A stretch of 64,000 nt of DNA from Armigeres subalbatus (taxonomy: Eukaryota > Arthropoda > Insecta > Diptera > Culicidae). The notes under the pieces were generated by a model, which saw only the letters and a program-made list of their open reading frames with translations, was not told the origin of the DNA and searched no databases. Shown here piece after piece: positions 11,100-22,683 of the stretch. A program made the position numbers and the translations under genes. The stretch is from the NCBI RefSeq assembly GCF_024139115.2, contig NC_085141.1, positions 374,758,995 through 374,822,994 on the forward strand. Direction: 5' to 3'. Position 1 is the stretch's first letter. Each line of letters begins with the position of its first letter.

Positions 11100-13577
11100 C
11101 CCAAATAACTGGACGGACTTCGTGAAAACCGTACCACTCGTGTCAATCCCTGCCCTTCGTATTACTCCCTCCAAAGCGATGTTGAATAGCAGACACGAAA
11201 GACCATCGCCTTGCCGTAACCCTCTACGCGTTTCGAAGGGACTCGAGAATGCCCCTGAAACTCGAACTACGCACATCACCCGATCCATCGTCGCCTTGAT
11301 CAACCGTGTCAGTTTATCCGTAAACCCGAGTTCGTGTATAGCTGACATAGCTGGTCCCGATCGATTGTATCACAAGCGGCTTTGAAGTCGATGAACAGAT
11401 GATGTGTGAGCACGTTGTATTCGCGGCATTTCTGCAATACCTGACGTATGGGGAACACCTGGTCCGTGGTAGAGCGTTCACCCATAAATCCCGCCTGGTA
11501 CTGCCCCACGAACTCTCTTGCAATTGGTGTTAGTCGGCGGCATAAAATTTGGGAGAGTACCTTGTAGGCGGCGTTCAGCAATGTGATTGCGCGGTAGTTG
11601 CTACAATCCAGCTTATCGCCCTTTTTGTAGATGGGACTCACGACACCTTCCATCCACTCCTGCGGCAGAACATCATCCTCCCAAACCTTGGTAACCACCA
11701 GTGCAGCGCTCTAGCCAGTGCATCACCACCGTGTTTAAACAGCTCTCCTGGTAGTTGGTCAACTCCAGGGGCTTTGTTGTTTTTCAGCCGGCCGATCTCC
11801 TCCTGGATTTCCTAGAGATTCTGAGCCGGAAGTCGCATGTCCTGCGCGCGTGCTCCTAGGTTCATTACCACACCGCCACCGTTGGCTGCCATATCGCCAT
11901 TCAGGTGCTCTTCGTAGTGCTGCCGCCACCTTTGGATCACCTCACGCTCGTTTGTAAGAAGGTTCCCGTTTATGTCTTTACACATATCGGGCTGTTGCAC
12001 GTGGCCCTTACGTGAACGGTTCAACTTCTCATAGAACTTTCGTGCGTTATTAGCGCGGTACAGTTCCTCCGTCTCTTCACGGTCTCGATCTTCCTGCTGG
12101 CGCTTTTTCCTCCGGAAAATCGAGTTTTGTCTGTTCCGCGCCCGTTTGTATCGTGCCTCGTTCGCCCTCGTGTGGTGTTGCAGCAATCTCGCCCATGCTG
12201 CATTCTTCTCCTCAACTAACTGCTCACATTCGCCGTCATACCAGTCGTTCCTCTGATCCGGAGCCACCGTGCCTAGTGCAGCGGTTGCGGTGCTTCCAAT
12301 GGCGGATCGAATATCTCTCCAGCCATCTTCAAGAGATGCTGCGCCTAGCTGCTCTTCCGTTGGGAGTGCCACTTCCAGCTGCTGCGCGTAGTCTTGGGCT
12401 AGTCTACCGTCTTGTAGCCGCCCAATGTTTAGCCGCGGCGGACGACTCCGACGCGTGTTGATCACCGTCGAGAGTTTTGAGCACAGACATACTGCAACGA
12501 GGTAGTGGTCGGATTCAATATTCGCACTGCGGTAAGTGCGTACGTTCGTGATGTCGGAGAAGAATTTACCGTCGATTAGAACGTGGTCGATTTGGTTTTC
12601 CGTTACTTGATTAGGTGATTTCCATGTGGCCTTGTGGATATTCTTGCGGGGAAGAAAGTGCTTCGGACTACCATTCCGCGGGAGGCTGCAAAGTTTATGC
12701 ATCGTTGGCCGTTGTCGTTCGATACGGTATGCAGACTATCCGGTCCGATGACCGGTCTATACATTTCCTCCCTTCCTACCTGAGCGTTCATGTCACCGAT
12801 GACGATTTTGACGTCCCGCAGTGGGCATCCATCGTATGTCTGCTCCAGCTGCGCATAGAACGCTTCTTTCTCGTCGTCGGATCTCCCTTCGTGTGGGCAG
12901 TGCACGTTGATGATGCTATAGTTGAAGAAACGGCCTTTATCCTCAGCTTGCACATCCTTGCGTTGATTGGCTGCCACCCAATCACGCGTTGGCGCATCTT
13001 TCCCAGCACTATGAAGCCGGTTCCCAGCTCGTTGGTGGTGCCACAGCTTTGGTAGAAGGTAGCCGCTCGATGCCCGCTTTTCCACACTTTCTGTCCTGTC
13101 CAGCAGATTTCCTGCAGCGCTACGACATCGAAGTTGCGGGGATGTAATTCATCGTAGATTATCCTATCGCAACCTGCGAAGCCTAGCGACTTGCAGTTCC
13201 AAGTTCCAAGCTTCCAATCGTGATCCTTTATTCGTCGCCTAGGTCGTTGCCGATTGTATCGAGTCGTATTATCTTCTATGTCGTTCGTAATAGTTGTTTT
13301 AAAAGGTGGCTTATTGGGCCTGCGCAAACCTCCTGTCTCGTCGGAGGGCCGTCGTGTCAGGGCTGTTTAGCGTCCCACCTAACACCAGGACTTGGGCTTG
13401 TGCGCTTTGAGCGGTACACGGTCGCTTTGGCGGAGCCTATTTGTGGATTCATGCAGCTTTTTATAGAGGTTTAACAGGGCCCACTGTCAAACCCCAGCAC
13501 ATCCTAGGCAGGCGCCACAACTCGCAGATGGCCTGGGGAGGGATCGTCAAGCCCTTGGACATAGTCCCTGCTGCCCT
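11100..13577 (-). pseudogene. RTE-clade non-LTR retrotransposon copy A, 3'-deleted
   Basis: The copy starts at 13577 with the 5' end GGGCAGCAGGGACTATGTCC, which also begins the copy at 22360. The coding region opens near 13327. An endonuclease (WKLGTWNCKSL near its start, about 13210) is followed by a reverse transcriptase with NYRAITLLNAAYK and a fingers motif QAGFMGERSTTDQ. The frame is broken at least four times; one stop, near 11813, is CAG changed to TAG compared with the copy at 22 kb. The sequence ends just after SVQLFG, before the catalytic FADD motif, at about 11100. Such elements encode an endonuclease/reverse transcriptase that copies RNA at a nicked target. Losing the 3' end while keeping the 5' end is the opposite of normal 5' truncation and implies a later deletion. 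JAM1 of Aedes aegypti belongs to this clade. Confidence 0.85.
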
Positions 13578-13677
13578 CAAACTCGCACTTGTATACAAGT
13601 TTGATAAATTTATTATCATGGCTTGTTATGATTCGGAACAGTTTTTGCCTCTCTTTTATCGTTAGTCGTTATCTATA

Positions 13678-13797
13678 GGGCACTGCACGGAAAGATCTCT
13701 TTCTCTTTCGTTCTTCACAAATTTTGACGTTTACTGGCCTTGTTGTTTTCTAATTTCTTTGCAGCGAGAAAGAGACAAAGTAGTCCGTGCAGTGCCC
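13678..13797. mobile_element. Short MITE with TA target duplication
   Basis: GGGCACTGCACGGA at 13678 is mirrored by its inverse at the right end (CCGTGCAGTGCCC, ending 13797), with TA on both sides. The core of 120 bp has no coding capacity. A further single end, AGTCCGTGCAGTGCCCTATTGA, occurs in direct orientation at about 15041-15062. Confidence 0.75.
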
Positions 13798-14037
13798 TAT
13801 TGAGAGCGATTTCTGCAAACCCTGATTGTGATGCAAACACTGAAGTGGCGGATTTATATTTTTTAATTGTTGAACGAAATTATGTATCAATTGGATTGAT
13901 GTTGTATTCATTGATCATGCCTTATTCTCTACACTTCTCGTCAGCTCCGTGTGAGAGACCTTTTTCTTATTAGAAGGCATATAACTGCCTATGGTTATAA
14001 CTACCCACTCGACAATTGTGTTAGACTTTTAAATATT

Positions 14038-14314
14038 GATAAGAAAATTATTTTGAGCTTTTTAGTGGAATGTCTTCACTTGTCATAAAACGAGTTTATA
14101 CCATCCCATTGAATTCCACCACTTAATTATATCTTGACAGATACGTATTTCGACCTCAACAGTAAGGCCGTCTTCAGTGTCTCGTACGAGTCACTGTCGA
14201 GTCAAGTACGAGACACTGAAGACGGCCTTACTGTTGAGGTCGAAATACGTATCTGTCAAGATACAATTAAGTGGTGGAATTCAATGGGATGGTATAAACT
14301 CGTCTTATGACAAG
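14038..14314. mobile_element. Palindromic element, copy 1, with 11 bp target duplication
   Basis: A near-perfect palindrome is centred near 14195; the two halves carry ACTGAAGACGGCC and its inverse and continue outwards to the inverted motif CTCGTCTTATGACAAG. The left side has an additional unpaired leader starting AAGAAAATTATTTTGAGC. The unit is flanked by TTTTAAATATT at 14027-14037 and 14315-14325. A second copy with the same two ends, inverted, lies at 16117-16342. The 11 bp duplication and asymmetric ends do not fit ordinary cut-and-paste MITEs. Confidence 0.8.
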
Positions 14315-14551
14315 TTTTAAATATTATTATTATTATCGTCTTTATTTAAGAGGTTTTCAGCCCTTGACTGGCTCACCTCTAAACTTTTAAATAATGTTAG
14401 TGATGTTTTTGATTTTAGTATGTCAAAGTCCGTGTTTAAAAGTAGACTTAGGAACTTAGTATAGTATAATCAGTCTGTGGAAAGACGAAGACAAGAAATA
14501 ATTTGAAATTTGAAATTTGATCGTTTGTCCAACAGCCCTCCATACACTGCA

Positions 14552-15115
14552 CAGTGGGAAAAAATGTGCATAAAGCGACAAAGAATTGCGTATCTCAGGA
14601 ACGCAACGAGATTGTTCTAATAAAATTAGTGGTCCTGACACAAAAAAGTCTAAGGAATCGAATAAGAATGGTTTCGAGGGCCGCACGAAATGTTTTACCC
14701 AAATTCCCCATTTGAATACGATTTTCATCGCAATTTACCCAGTTTTTTCGTCACAATACTGGTACAAATTGTCAACAATGGCTTCTCTAATGGAATAAAG
14801 TATGGGGAATTGAATGGAGGGACTTATTTAAACCTGAAAACTAAATAGTGACCATTTTGCCCTGATTCCCCATTTTGATATAAAAAATTAACAAAAATAA
14901 TTTGTATCTCTTTACAATTTGTTTTTCAATTCACCCGGAAGTACTTCACTTGATTGAAAAAGTCTGTAGAAACATATAGGTTATCTGGATTTAATAATAC
15001 TAGATGTTATAATGTACATTTTATGATGTTTAATGTACAAGCAGTCCGTGCAGTGCCCTATTGATTTTTTTATTTTTACTATGCGAAAAATTGAATGCAA
15101 AACTCTTTTGAAAAT
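14552..15115. repeat. Dispersed repeat, copy 1 (inverted copy at 21015-21898)
   Basis: From ACAGTGGGAAAAAATGTGCA onward this block matches, in reverse, 21015-21898, with shared landmarks such as the Asn/Lys-rich frame near 14600, GGGGAATTGAATGGAGGGAC and the ACTATGCGAAAAATTGAATG end at about 15080-15100. The second copy contains an extra segment of about 330 bp. No protein function is recognisable in either. Confidence 0.65.
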
Positions 15116-16116
15116 GAATTTTTTGCGAATTAACTTTTAAATAGAAAAATCACTCTTATACTACATTCAAAATAATTTATTTTGACTTTGATAATGCTTC
15201 GATAGAAATGGGCTTGAACCAGTCATGCAAACGTAATCACAATACATTTTCTTCAACACATAATTAGGATAATTCGTTAAATTAAAACGGCTAAAATTTT
15301 GTCTATTTTGAGCACACGTGTTTTTCTTTTGGATGTTCAACAATAGGCAACAATTTTAAACATTACATTTATACATTTGGCGATTTCCTCTTGTACCTAT
15401 AAAGGTATGAAATTGATTCAAATCCGTCAAACACTCTGCTCAGTATAGCATTCCGCTATTTCTCATCTGTTATCGTACACGCATCAACTCATGAAATTTG
15501 TAAGATCCACATATATCTGACCCAGTCAATTTTCACTTGTATCAAGTAAAGATAGTTTTAATAACAAATCAATTAAACATATATATTTTTTTATTTACAC
15601 TTTAAATATATGTATCACCTTTGCTTGGTAAAAGTTGAAAGTGAGCTGTTTCTCATATCTATCTCTTATTTTGCTTCATCGCAATAATGATATTGGGCTT
15701 GCAGATTTAATCTCCTGTTTCCAGAAAAATATAGTTGAAATGAAATCCAGATTTTCTGCTAACCTCGAACGTAAATTAATACTTTGAAAAGAATGGTAAA
15801 TTAGCGTTGAATGACAAAGCGAGAAAGGCATTATCACAACTAGGCGGAACGATTCATTTCTCGTTGAAAAAAATCGGAACATGACTTATCGAATGCATAT
15901 TCACCTATTTGGTAGGTAGCGCGCTGTTCACAATCAAAGAGAATCGTGGAATAGAAGTACCAAAAATGTGGCCTTGATCAAGAAGCACTAACTTCTGGAT
16001 GCTATTTAAATTTCTATCATTATCGAGCTGAACCTCTTTGAAAGTAATTGATCTATTCGCAGTCGGCAAAATTAGTATTCTTTTATCGATAAACTGTGTA
16101 GGATAAAAGTATATTC

Positions 16117-16342
16117 ACTTGCCATAAGACGAGTTAATACAATCCCATTGAATTCCACCACTTAATTGTATCTTGACAGATAAGTCGAGTCAAGTACGAG
16201 ACACTGAAGACGGTCTTACTTTTGAGGTCGAAATACGTATCTGTCAAGATACAATAAAGTGGTGGAATTCAATGGGATTGTATTAACTCGTCTTATGACA
16301 GGTGAAAACATTCCACTAAAAAGCTCAAAATAATTTTCTTAT
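16117..16342. mobile_element. Palindromic element, copy 2, with 13 bp target duplication
   Basis: This is an inverted copy of the element at 14038-14314. Its leader (inverse of AAGAAAATTATTTTGAGC) is on the right side at about 16320-16342. TAAAAGTATATTC flanks it at 16104-16116 and 16343-16355. The central palindrome has a small deletion on one side. A third, half-length copy starts at 26514. Confidence 0.8.
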
Positions 16343-16439
16343 TAAAAGTATATTCATAATACAGTAGCGTTCTGAAGGTATGTATTTAACTAGCTGTGAG
16401 CTAATTACAAATTTATTTTCATTATTTCTCATTATTTTA

Positions 16440-16498
16440 GCCTACATCAGTCTCAATAACGCGTTCATAGACACGTATAATTTCCTACGAATTCGATA
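16440..16498 (+). promoter_or_regulatory. Possible 5' UTR splice acceptor upstream of the RAG1-like ORF
   Basis: A pyrimidine-rich stretch ending in ATTATTTTAG at 16440 lies 58 bases before the ATG. It may mark a non-coding first exon further upstream. This rests on sequence appearance only. Confidence 0.3.
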
Positions 16499-19412
16499 TG
16501 GTTTGTAATCGGGACGTTTTTGATATTTATGTGACGAATAGGAAACCGAAATATGCTCTTGAATATTTGAGACAAAACTTAGCAGAGACAGAGAAAGTTA
16601 TTCAGCATAGTTTCAATGAGTGGAAACGGAAGTTTGAGTCTCATTGGAAAAACATCGGGAGCAAAGGGAGGTTTCTCCAAAGAAAAAGCGCTTGGTTGGA
16701 TTCATCATTTGTGGTAAGAATGAATAGTCCATAATAGTCCGTATACTAGAGCTATTCGAACAATTAATTCATTCTTGCAATCTGCAACTTCGATGGGCTA
16801 TGGAAATTATTTGAAATGACTAACCCATTATATTTGCTAAGCAGCATTCACTAAAGAAAATGGGTTTGGGTTTTCCATGCTTTTCTATTTCTTTATGCTT
16901 AACCAAAAGCTTTCTTGAACAGCAATCACTAGGGTTCTTTGATGAATTCCACATGCATATAAAGTGAGAACCCATGTGATAATTTAAGTAAACTTATCGT
17001 GGAATGCTGCCAGAAATAAATAAGTCGATTCATTTAGTTCCGACCATTCGAATTTTGATTTGTTTGATTTTTTTTCCTTCGCGTTCGTTTTGTCCAGCCC
17101 TTGAAGTTTTGGTTTACTAAAAGATTTCGAACCTCGTATTGAAAGTCTTCTTGAAAGTTCTTTTTTCATTCACTTGGTTTTTCTACTTAGGACTATGTTG
17201 CTTTGGAAACCTTTCAATGAATTGTATGATACAGAAAAAATATTATTTGTTTTTCTTTTGTTTTAAGATTCCTTCATTGAAGCCAAGCACTCGATTATCA
17301 TCGGGAAAACCGCTTCAAAAGAATCATAAACTGAAGCCAATTGTTATTCAGTCTGCATCATCTGAGTTCCAACAATCTCATGCTCAAAACCTTGCTCGAA
17401 ATCATTGTTTGGGAGCACTATTGAGAGCTGCTGAAACAGCTGCGTATAAGAATGGAAGTTCAGCTACGAAAACCATATTGAAATTGTTGAGAAAGAATAA
17501 TGAAGCGTGGGCAAAGCAGGCATTATTAAGATTATTAAACCCGGAGAAAGAACAACTTTCGGCTGAAAAATGCCTTATGTTGAAAACCATGATTCGCCTG
17601 TCTAAACGCAAATATACGGATATTGCTACCTTTATGAAGAAAGAATTGGGTCAAAGATTCATACCTTGGAAGGATATAATAGATTATAGAAATAGTATCA
17701 TTCCCATAATTAAGAAACCAAATGAATCAAAAGGTTATTTGTCGGCACAAGTTACGATTCGAGACATGTTAAAAGCCGATGTCAAAAGAATTATGGACCT
17801 CGAGGATATTCGAGCAAAACTGGATGCCAAAACTGTAGAAGGACCAGTGGAATGTGTAATGCACGTTTCGGCGGGTCCAGACTCTGCAACCGGCTTCAGT
17901 CACTACAATCAAGCAAAATTCCTGGCACATGATGATTCCCTGTTCACTGAACATTATATGAGCATGAGATTAGAAACTAGCAATCAAACTTTATACATAG
18001 TTCCGAATCCACAGTCGGATACATTCTGCCGAGTGCGCACTATGTGCTGGACTAAAGAAATGGATGATTTGACTCGTGAAATGTATAATAAGTTTTTTGA
18101 GGAGATTGACGAGATAAATCTAGACCCTGTACATGTTGAAATCGATAATGTCACTCTACAGGTGCGTGCAAAGGCTATCTACTCGATGATCGACGGAAAA
18201 GCAGCAAATGCAATAGTGGGTAACCGGAATACCCATGGTTGCCCTTTGTGTCCACCTTATTATGGCATCAACAAAATGATTGGTCCATCATTCTTCCACA
18301 GCAGGTTAAACGCGGTAGAGTGGCTAATGCGAAATGCGGCGAAGAAGGCTGTTCCTGGTTATCCTGCCCAAACTCATCCTGAAGTGAGGAAAGAAGCGCG
18401 CTCTCAGGCAGATGAATTAGAGCAGTACTTTAATATGAACATAAACCGCCCGAAAATTGGAGGATGGGGTAGTTCTAATAATGGTAAAATGGCGCGAAAA
18501 TTGCTTGAAAACTCGGAGCAATTTGCATCAACTCTCAATATAAATGCTGGATTGGTAAAAAATTTAAAAATCATTAGTAGCCTTGTACTTTCATCCCGTA
18601 AGCTCAAATCAGGAAAAGTGAAGGAGCTTTGGGCAATGAATTTCCATTCATTAAAAAGCTACCCCCATGCATAAATAAATATACTCATCTGGCGGAGTTT
18701 GTGGACAAATTGGTGAGGTTTTCAGTGTGTTATAAAATTAACTACTATATTTTCTATTATACAGTCGACTCTCTACATCTCGATGTTCTACATCTCGATA
18801 TCTCTCCCTATGTCGATGGTTTCATCAGTCCCTGCAATCTACATACATATGGGCATCCTACATCGCGACAACCTCCCTATCTCGATATCTCTCTATCTCG
18901 ATGGGCTCTGATAATATTTTGTTCGGGATTCACTCTCCTTATGTCGATATGTTAAAATTTTTAGGCTACTGGACCATCTTTGGACAATAACAAACATATC
19001 AACAACAGGAAACGACATTTGTTTTGTTGTCGTTTTTCTTAGCAACGAGCTTTTTTGGATCTAGTACCCATTTCAATTTTCCTTCCATTCCTCGATCTCT
19101 CCCTATCTCGATGGTCCCTTCAATATCGAGATGTGGAGAGGCGACTGTATATCCATATTATAGCCATATACAATGAATTTTGTTGATGAACAATCTGGTG
19201 AACGATGCCACAAATGCCACAAATTTTCTAGACCGCACCTTTCAAGAAAAACTTCAGCTGAAGATAATTTGATGGACATGATGAGGGAGGCATTAACTTG
19301 GTCCGATCCGAAGATGTCATATCTTGCGTATCGGTCATATCGTGCAAAAATTGAAAAAAACCCAAATTTATCCACCAGTGGTGATTATGCCTTTTTCGAT
19401 TCAACGTGTTGA
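16498..19412 (+). CDS. RAG1-like transposase gene (Transib superfamily), three exons, one frameshift
   Basis: Three exons are inferred: 16498-16713, 17268-18712 and 19164-19412. All junctions are phase 0 with GT and AG ends (GTAAGA / TTTTAAG, GTGAGG / ATTATAG), and the product would be about 636 residues. Landmarks of the RAG1/Transib core appear in order. The first catalytic Asp is at 17880-17882 in SAGPDSATGF. Next come the PNPQSDTFCR segment, then the second Asp at 18192-18194 in SMIDGKAANA, followed by a CPLC zinc pair at 18240-18251. Further on are RLNAVEWLM and GWGSSNNGKMARKLLEN. The acidic residue of the third catalytic position is probably Glu at 19200-19202 in VDEQSGERCHK, within exon 3. 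The family cuts DNA at CAC-starting terminal repeats by hairpin formation. A one-base loss in the C run at 18662-18666 shifts the frame before the end of exon 2 and yields an early stop at about 18674. Terminal repeats were not found, so whether this is a mobile copy or a stranded gene is open. Confidence 0.82.
18762..19147. mobile_element. pogo-like MITE inside intron 2 of the RAG1-like gene
   Basis: The ends CAGTCGACTCTCTACATCTC and, inverted on the right, CAGTCGCCTCTCCACATCTC are flanked by TA at 18760-18761 and 19148-19149. The 386 bp core contains several TCTCGAT repeats and no transposase. CAGT ends and TA duplication are characteristic of pogo/Tigger-type elements. Without it, intron 2 would be about 63 bases, a usual small insect intron. 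Confidence 0.85.
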
Positions 19413-19734
19413 ATTCGAATTAGTATGGTAAATGCAACGTAAATTGCCTACATTTAGGCGGTTCATAGCTTTGATGCGATTATATCACGCTGCTTAAAAA
19501 TAACTCAACTATGAGAGTAATGGATTGCGTCACGGCTAAATTGATTAATGATTTAAAATGTGCATGTACACAGCGTATTTGATAAAAGAAAAATAGAAAT
19601 ATTATTCAAACCGCATGAGATATTAGCAAACAAAAACAATAGTGTCCAACTAGGAAAGTTTCTCCGTCGAATGAAACTAGTTGCACTCGAATCGGTCAAG
19701 TCCTTCTATATGAAACGTGTTTAACAATAAAAAA

Positions 19735-19906
19735 ATCCCGGGGCTACACACACACACACACACACACAGTCAGACATGTGCTCAGTTTTTCGAGCTGAGT
19801 CGATTGGTATATAACACTATGGGTCTCCGAGCCTTCTATCAAAATTTGGCTTTTGGAGTGAAATTATAGCCTTCTGGTACAACTTTGTTGTACGAGAAAG
19901 GCAAAA
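19735..19906 (+). repeat. Mosquito dispersed repeat with (CA)n and GAGAAAGGCAAAAA tail, copy 1
   Basis: A CA microsatellite at 19748-19768 is followed by the phrase CGAGCTGAGTCGATTGGTAT and ends with ACGAGAAAGGCAAAAAAGG. A related, inverted and more diverged copy lies at about 51830-51930. Its structure suggests a retroposon 3' region, but I could not assign it to a named SINE. Confidence 0.55.
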
Positions 19907-19920
19907 AAGGTGATTTCGAA

Positions 19921-20079
19921 ATGATAGAATATTTTGATCAAGAAAAAGAAGAAATTAAATTAACGAACAATCACGGTTATACTGAGAGTAACAAAAATTC
20001 CGGAAGCGACGAAAACGACAGTAGTGATAGTGAAAGTGAAGACAATTTAAGCGACGACGAAGATAGCGACAGTATTTGA
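19921..20079 (+). CDS. Small acidic ORF after the RAG1-like gene
   Basis: The first ATG at 19921 opens a frame of 52 residues rich in Asp, Glu and Ser, ending SDDEDSDSI and followed by a possible poly(A) signal AATAAA at about 20111. It may be a separate last exon of the RAG1-like gene or of an unrelated transcript, or chance. It sits directly after the retroposon-like tail at 19906. No domain is recognised. Confidence 0.25.
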   Translation: MIEYFDQEKEEIKLTNNHGYTESNKNSGSDENDSSDSESEDNLSDDEDSDSI

Positions 20080-20234
20080 AATGGATGAGTTTATACATAT
20101 GAGATACAGAATAAATGTTCCAAATACAGATTGTTCTTTACTATTATTAATAGTATATACGTATTGCTGCTATAACGTCATAGCAGCAATAACCTAATTG
20201 TAACTATTAGTAGTATCAACAGATACGTACACTA

Positions 20235-20807
20235 CCCGATCAGGAATGCATAACAAAATTATAACTCAATTCTATCAATTGTTGTTATTTAAAACAACGT
20301 GTGTTATAATTAGATAATTCAATAAAAATGTGTCTTCGGTCAGTTTTATTTCATATCAAAATTATAACAACATTAGTTATGAATATTTTCACAAAATAAT
20401 TGCCTACATTTTTTGTAGACATTGGAAACAAAAATCGGAGGTAATCACCTTCAGTATAACTTGAACCCGCTCGATATTAATACAAAGCTGGACCAAAGTT
20501 AATTGCCTACATTATGGATGGAAATCCGGCGTGGTAGCGTACCAAATTTCTATCCGTGACGTAGGCAATTACCTTGAAAGTAGATTTTTGTACAGAAAAA
20601 TCATATCAACGTTTGTTATAATGTTGATATGAAGGTATCAACCTCTGTTTTAATTATGTTACGGCTAGAGGTATTTTTTATATAATTTTTGTTATTTTAA
20701 CAACTTTAACAACACATTTATAACACATTTTGTTACAATATTAATAATAAATATTAATTAATAAATAACTCCCCTTGTTATAATTTTGTTATGCATTCTT
20801 GATCGGG
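20235..20807. mobile_element. DNA transposon-derived element with TA duplication
   Basis: CCCGATCAGGAATGCATAAC at 20235 and its near-perfect inverse at the right end (to 20807) form terminal repeats of about 30 bp. TA lies at 20233-20234 and 20808-20809. The 573 bp interior is AT-rich and non-coding; it repeats the phrase ATTGCCTACATT several times on both strands. Confidence 0.8.
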
Positions 20808-21014
20808 TATGGTCGCTTTTCATGCTGTTTCTTTACGTGATTACGTGAATCGTTTTCTACGCGACTATTTTACGCGGATTTAAGGATTCACACGGCTTTC
20901 TAAATTTATGCGGTTTTTCTGTAGCGAAAACCCGTTTTTAAGGCGGTTTTTAAAAAAGGTAGGGTACGTAAAAATCACGATTTTCGTTGAAGTCTTTTAT
21001 ACGTGGTGTTTTGG

Positions 21015-21898
21015 AATTTACGCATTTGCATTCAATTTTTCGCATAGAAAAAAAAAATCAATTATAATGGGAAATTGGGGTAAAATGGACATTGTAACAT
21101 CTAGTATTATTAAATCCAGCCGAAGTAACATTTTAAGTTTTATAACGCTCTTCACACTTAAAATAAATCGCAGATTTCTGTGAAATTTCGCCGAAATCCC
21201 AACAGCAGAACTGTTCGGTGAAAATTCTACAGATTTTTTGGTGGTTTTGACAGTTGAACAAAGGAAAATACCGCAGAAAATCGGTGAAATAATTACCGAA
21301 CAAATCTGCTGTTGAGATTTCGGTGAAATGAAGCAAAATTCACTGAAATCTGTGAAATGATTTAAGTGTGTTGAAGACCACAATTAACTCTACAAGAGTG
21401 TTAGAAAACCAGCATAAAACCAAAATGTTACTAGGGCAGATAACCTATATGTTTCTACAGACCTCTTCAATCAAGTGAAGTACTTCCGAGTGAATTGAAA
21501 AACAAATTGTAAGGAGATACAAATTATTGTTGTTAATTTTTTATATCAAAATGGGGAATCAGGGCAAAATGGGCACTATTTAGTTTTTAGGTTTAAATAA
21601 GTCCCTCCATTCAATTCCCCATACCTTATTCCATTAGAGAAGCCATTGCCATTGCATTGTTGACAATTTGTACTAGTATTGTGACGAAAAAACTGGGTAA
21701 ATTGCGATGAAAATCGTATTCAAATGGGGAATTTGGGTAAAACGGGCATGATACTCATTCGTGCGGCCCTCGAAACCATTCTTATTCGATTCCTTAGACT
21801 TTTTTGCGTCAGGACCACTAATTTTATTAGAACAATCTCGTTGCGTTCCTGAGATACGCAATTCTTTGTCGCTTTATGCACATTTTTTCCCACTGTGC
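21015..21898. repeat. Dispersed repeat, copy 2, with a nested palindromic MITE
   Basis: This is the inverted counterpart of 14552-15115. It carries an additional block between about 21100 and 21430. Within it, 21147-21378 is an imperfect inverted repeat (CTCTTCACACTTAAA on the left, its inverse near 21365-21380) with internal arms around CCGAAATCCCAACAGCAGA. That block is absent from copy 1, so it is probably a later insertion. Confidence 0.6.
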
Positions 21899-22112
21899 AC
21901 TGTGTTGGCAGGATTTAAATGTCATTGACTTACCTATCGCCATGCATATTATGTACCATGCCAAGTTTTAGAATAATAAATATTAAAGCATTATCAATAG
22001 GTTTTTATTGAATTAGTTCTACATCCGCCATTACGCTTTTTCGTGCGAGGTACCCCTTGGGACCAGCGAAGGTATCCCCAGGGGTACATGTACCCCAGGT
22101 TGAGAACTGCTG
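21898..22112. mobile_element. hAT-type non-autonomous element end, copy 1
   Basis: The block starts CACTGTGTTGGC and ends CCAGGTTGAGAACTGCTG at 22112. Read inward from the right, CAGCAGTTCTCAACCTGGGG is the classic terminal sequence of hAT Charlie/Buster-like elements. A second copy with the same two boundaries is at 62070-62292. The matching left terminal repeat was not found in either, so these look like internally or 5'-deleted derivatives. Confidence 0.6.
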
Positions 22113-22683
22113 CTCTAAACGAATGTGAAAGCTGGGGACATATATCAGGACACTTTTAAATTTATCATGAGTCATATAAATCTTTGGCATTTTTTTGTGG
22201 AAGGCAAACTGAAACCTATTTTCAAGTTCAACTATCAATTTTGACATCTTTGAATTCATAGAAAACATCTCGGGACACTCGGAACCGATTCCGGAGACCT
22301 TGTGGAAAACTCAAATCTGTTTTTTAAAGCAGCAGGTAACATATCAGACTTTCTCGGGCAGCAGGGACTATGTCCAAGGGCTTGACGATCCCTCCTCAGG
22401 CCATCTGCGAGTTGTGGGGCTTGCCTAGGATGTGGTGGGGTTTGACAGTGGGCCCTGTTAAACCTCTATAAAAAGCTGCATGTATCCGCAAGTAGGCCCC
22501 ACCAAAGCGACCGTGTGCCGCTCAAAGCGCACAAGCCCAAGTCCTGGTGTTAGGTGAGACGCTAAACAGCCCTGACACGACGGCCCTCCGACGAGACAGG
22601 AGGTTTGCGCTGGCCCAATAAGCCGCCTAGAAAACCAATCATTACGAACAATATAAGAGATAATGCGACTCGATATAATCGGT

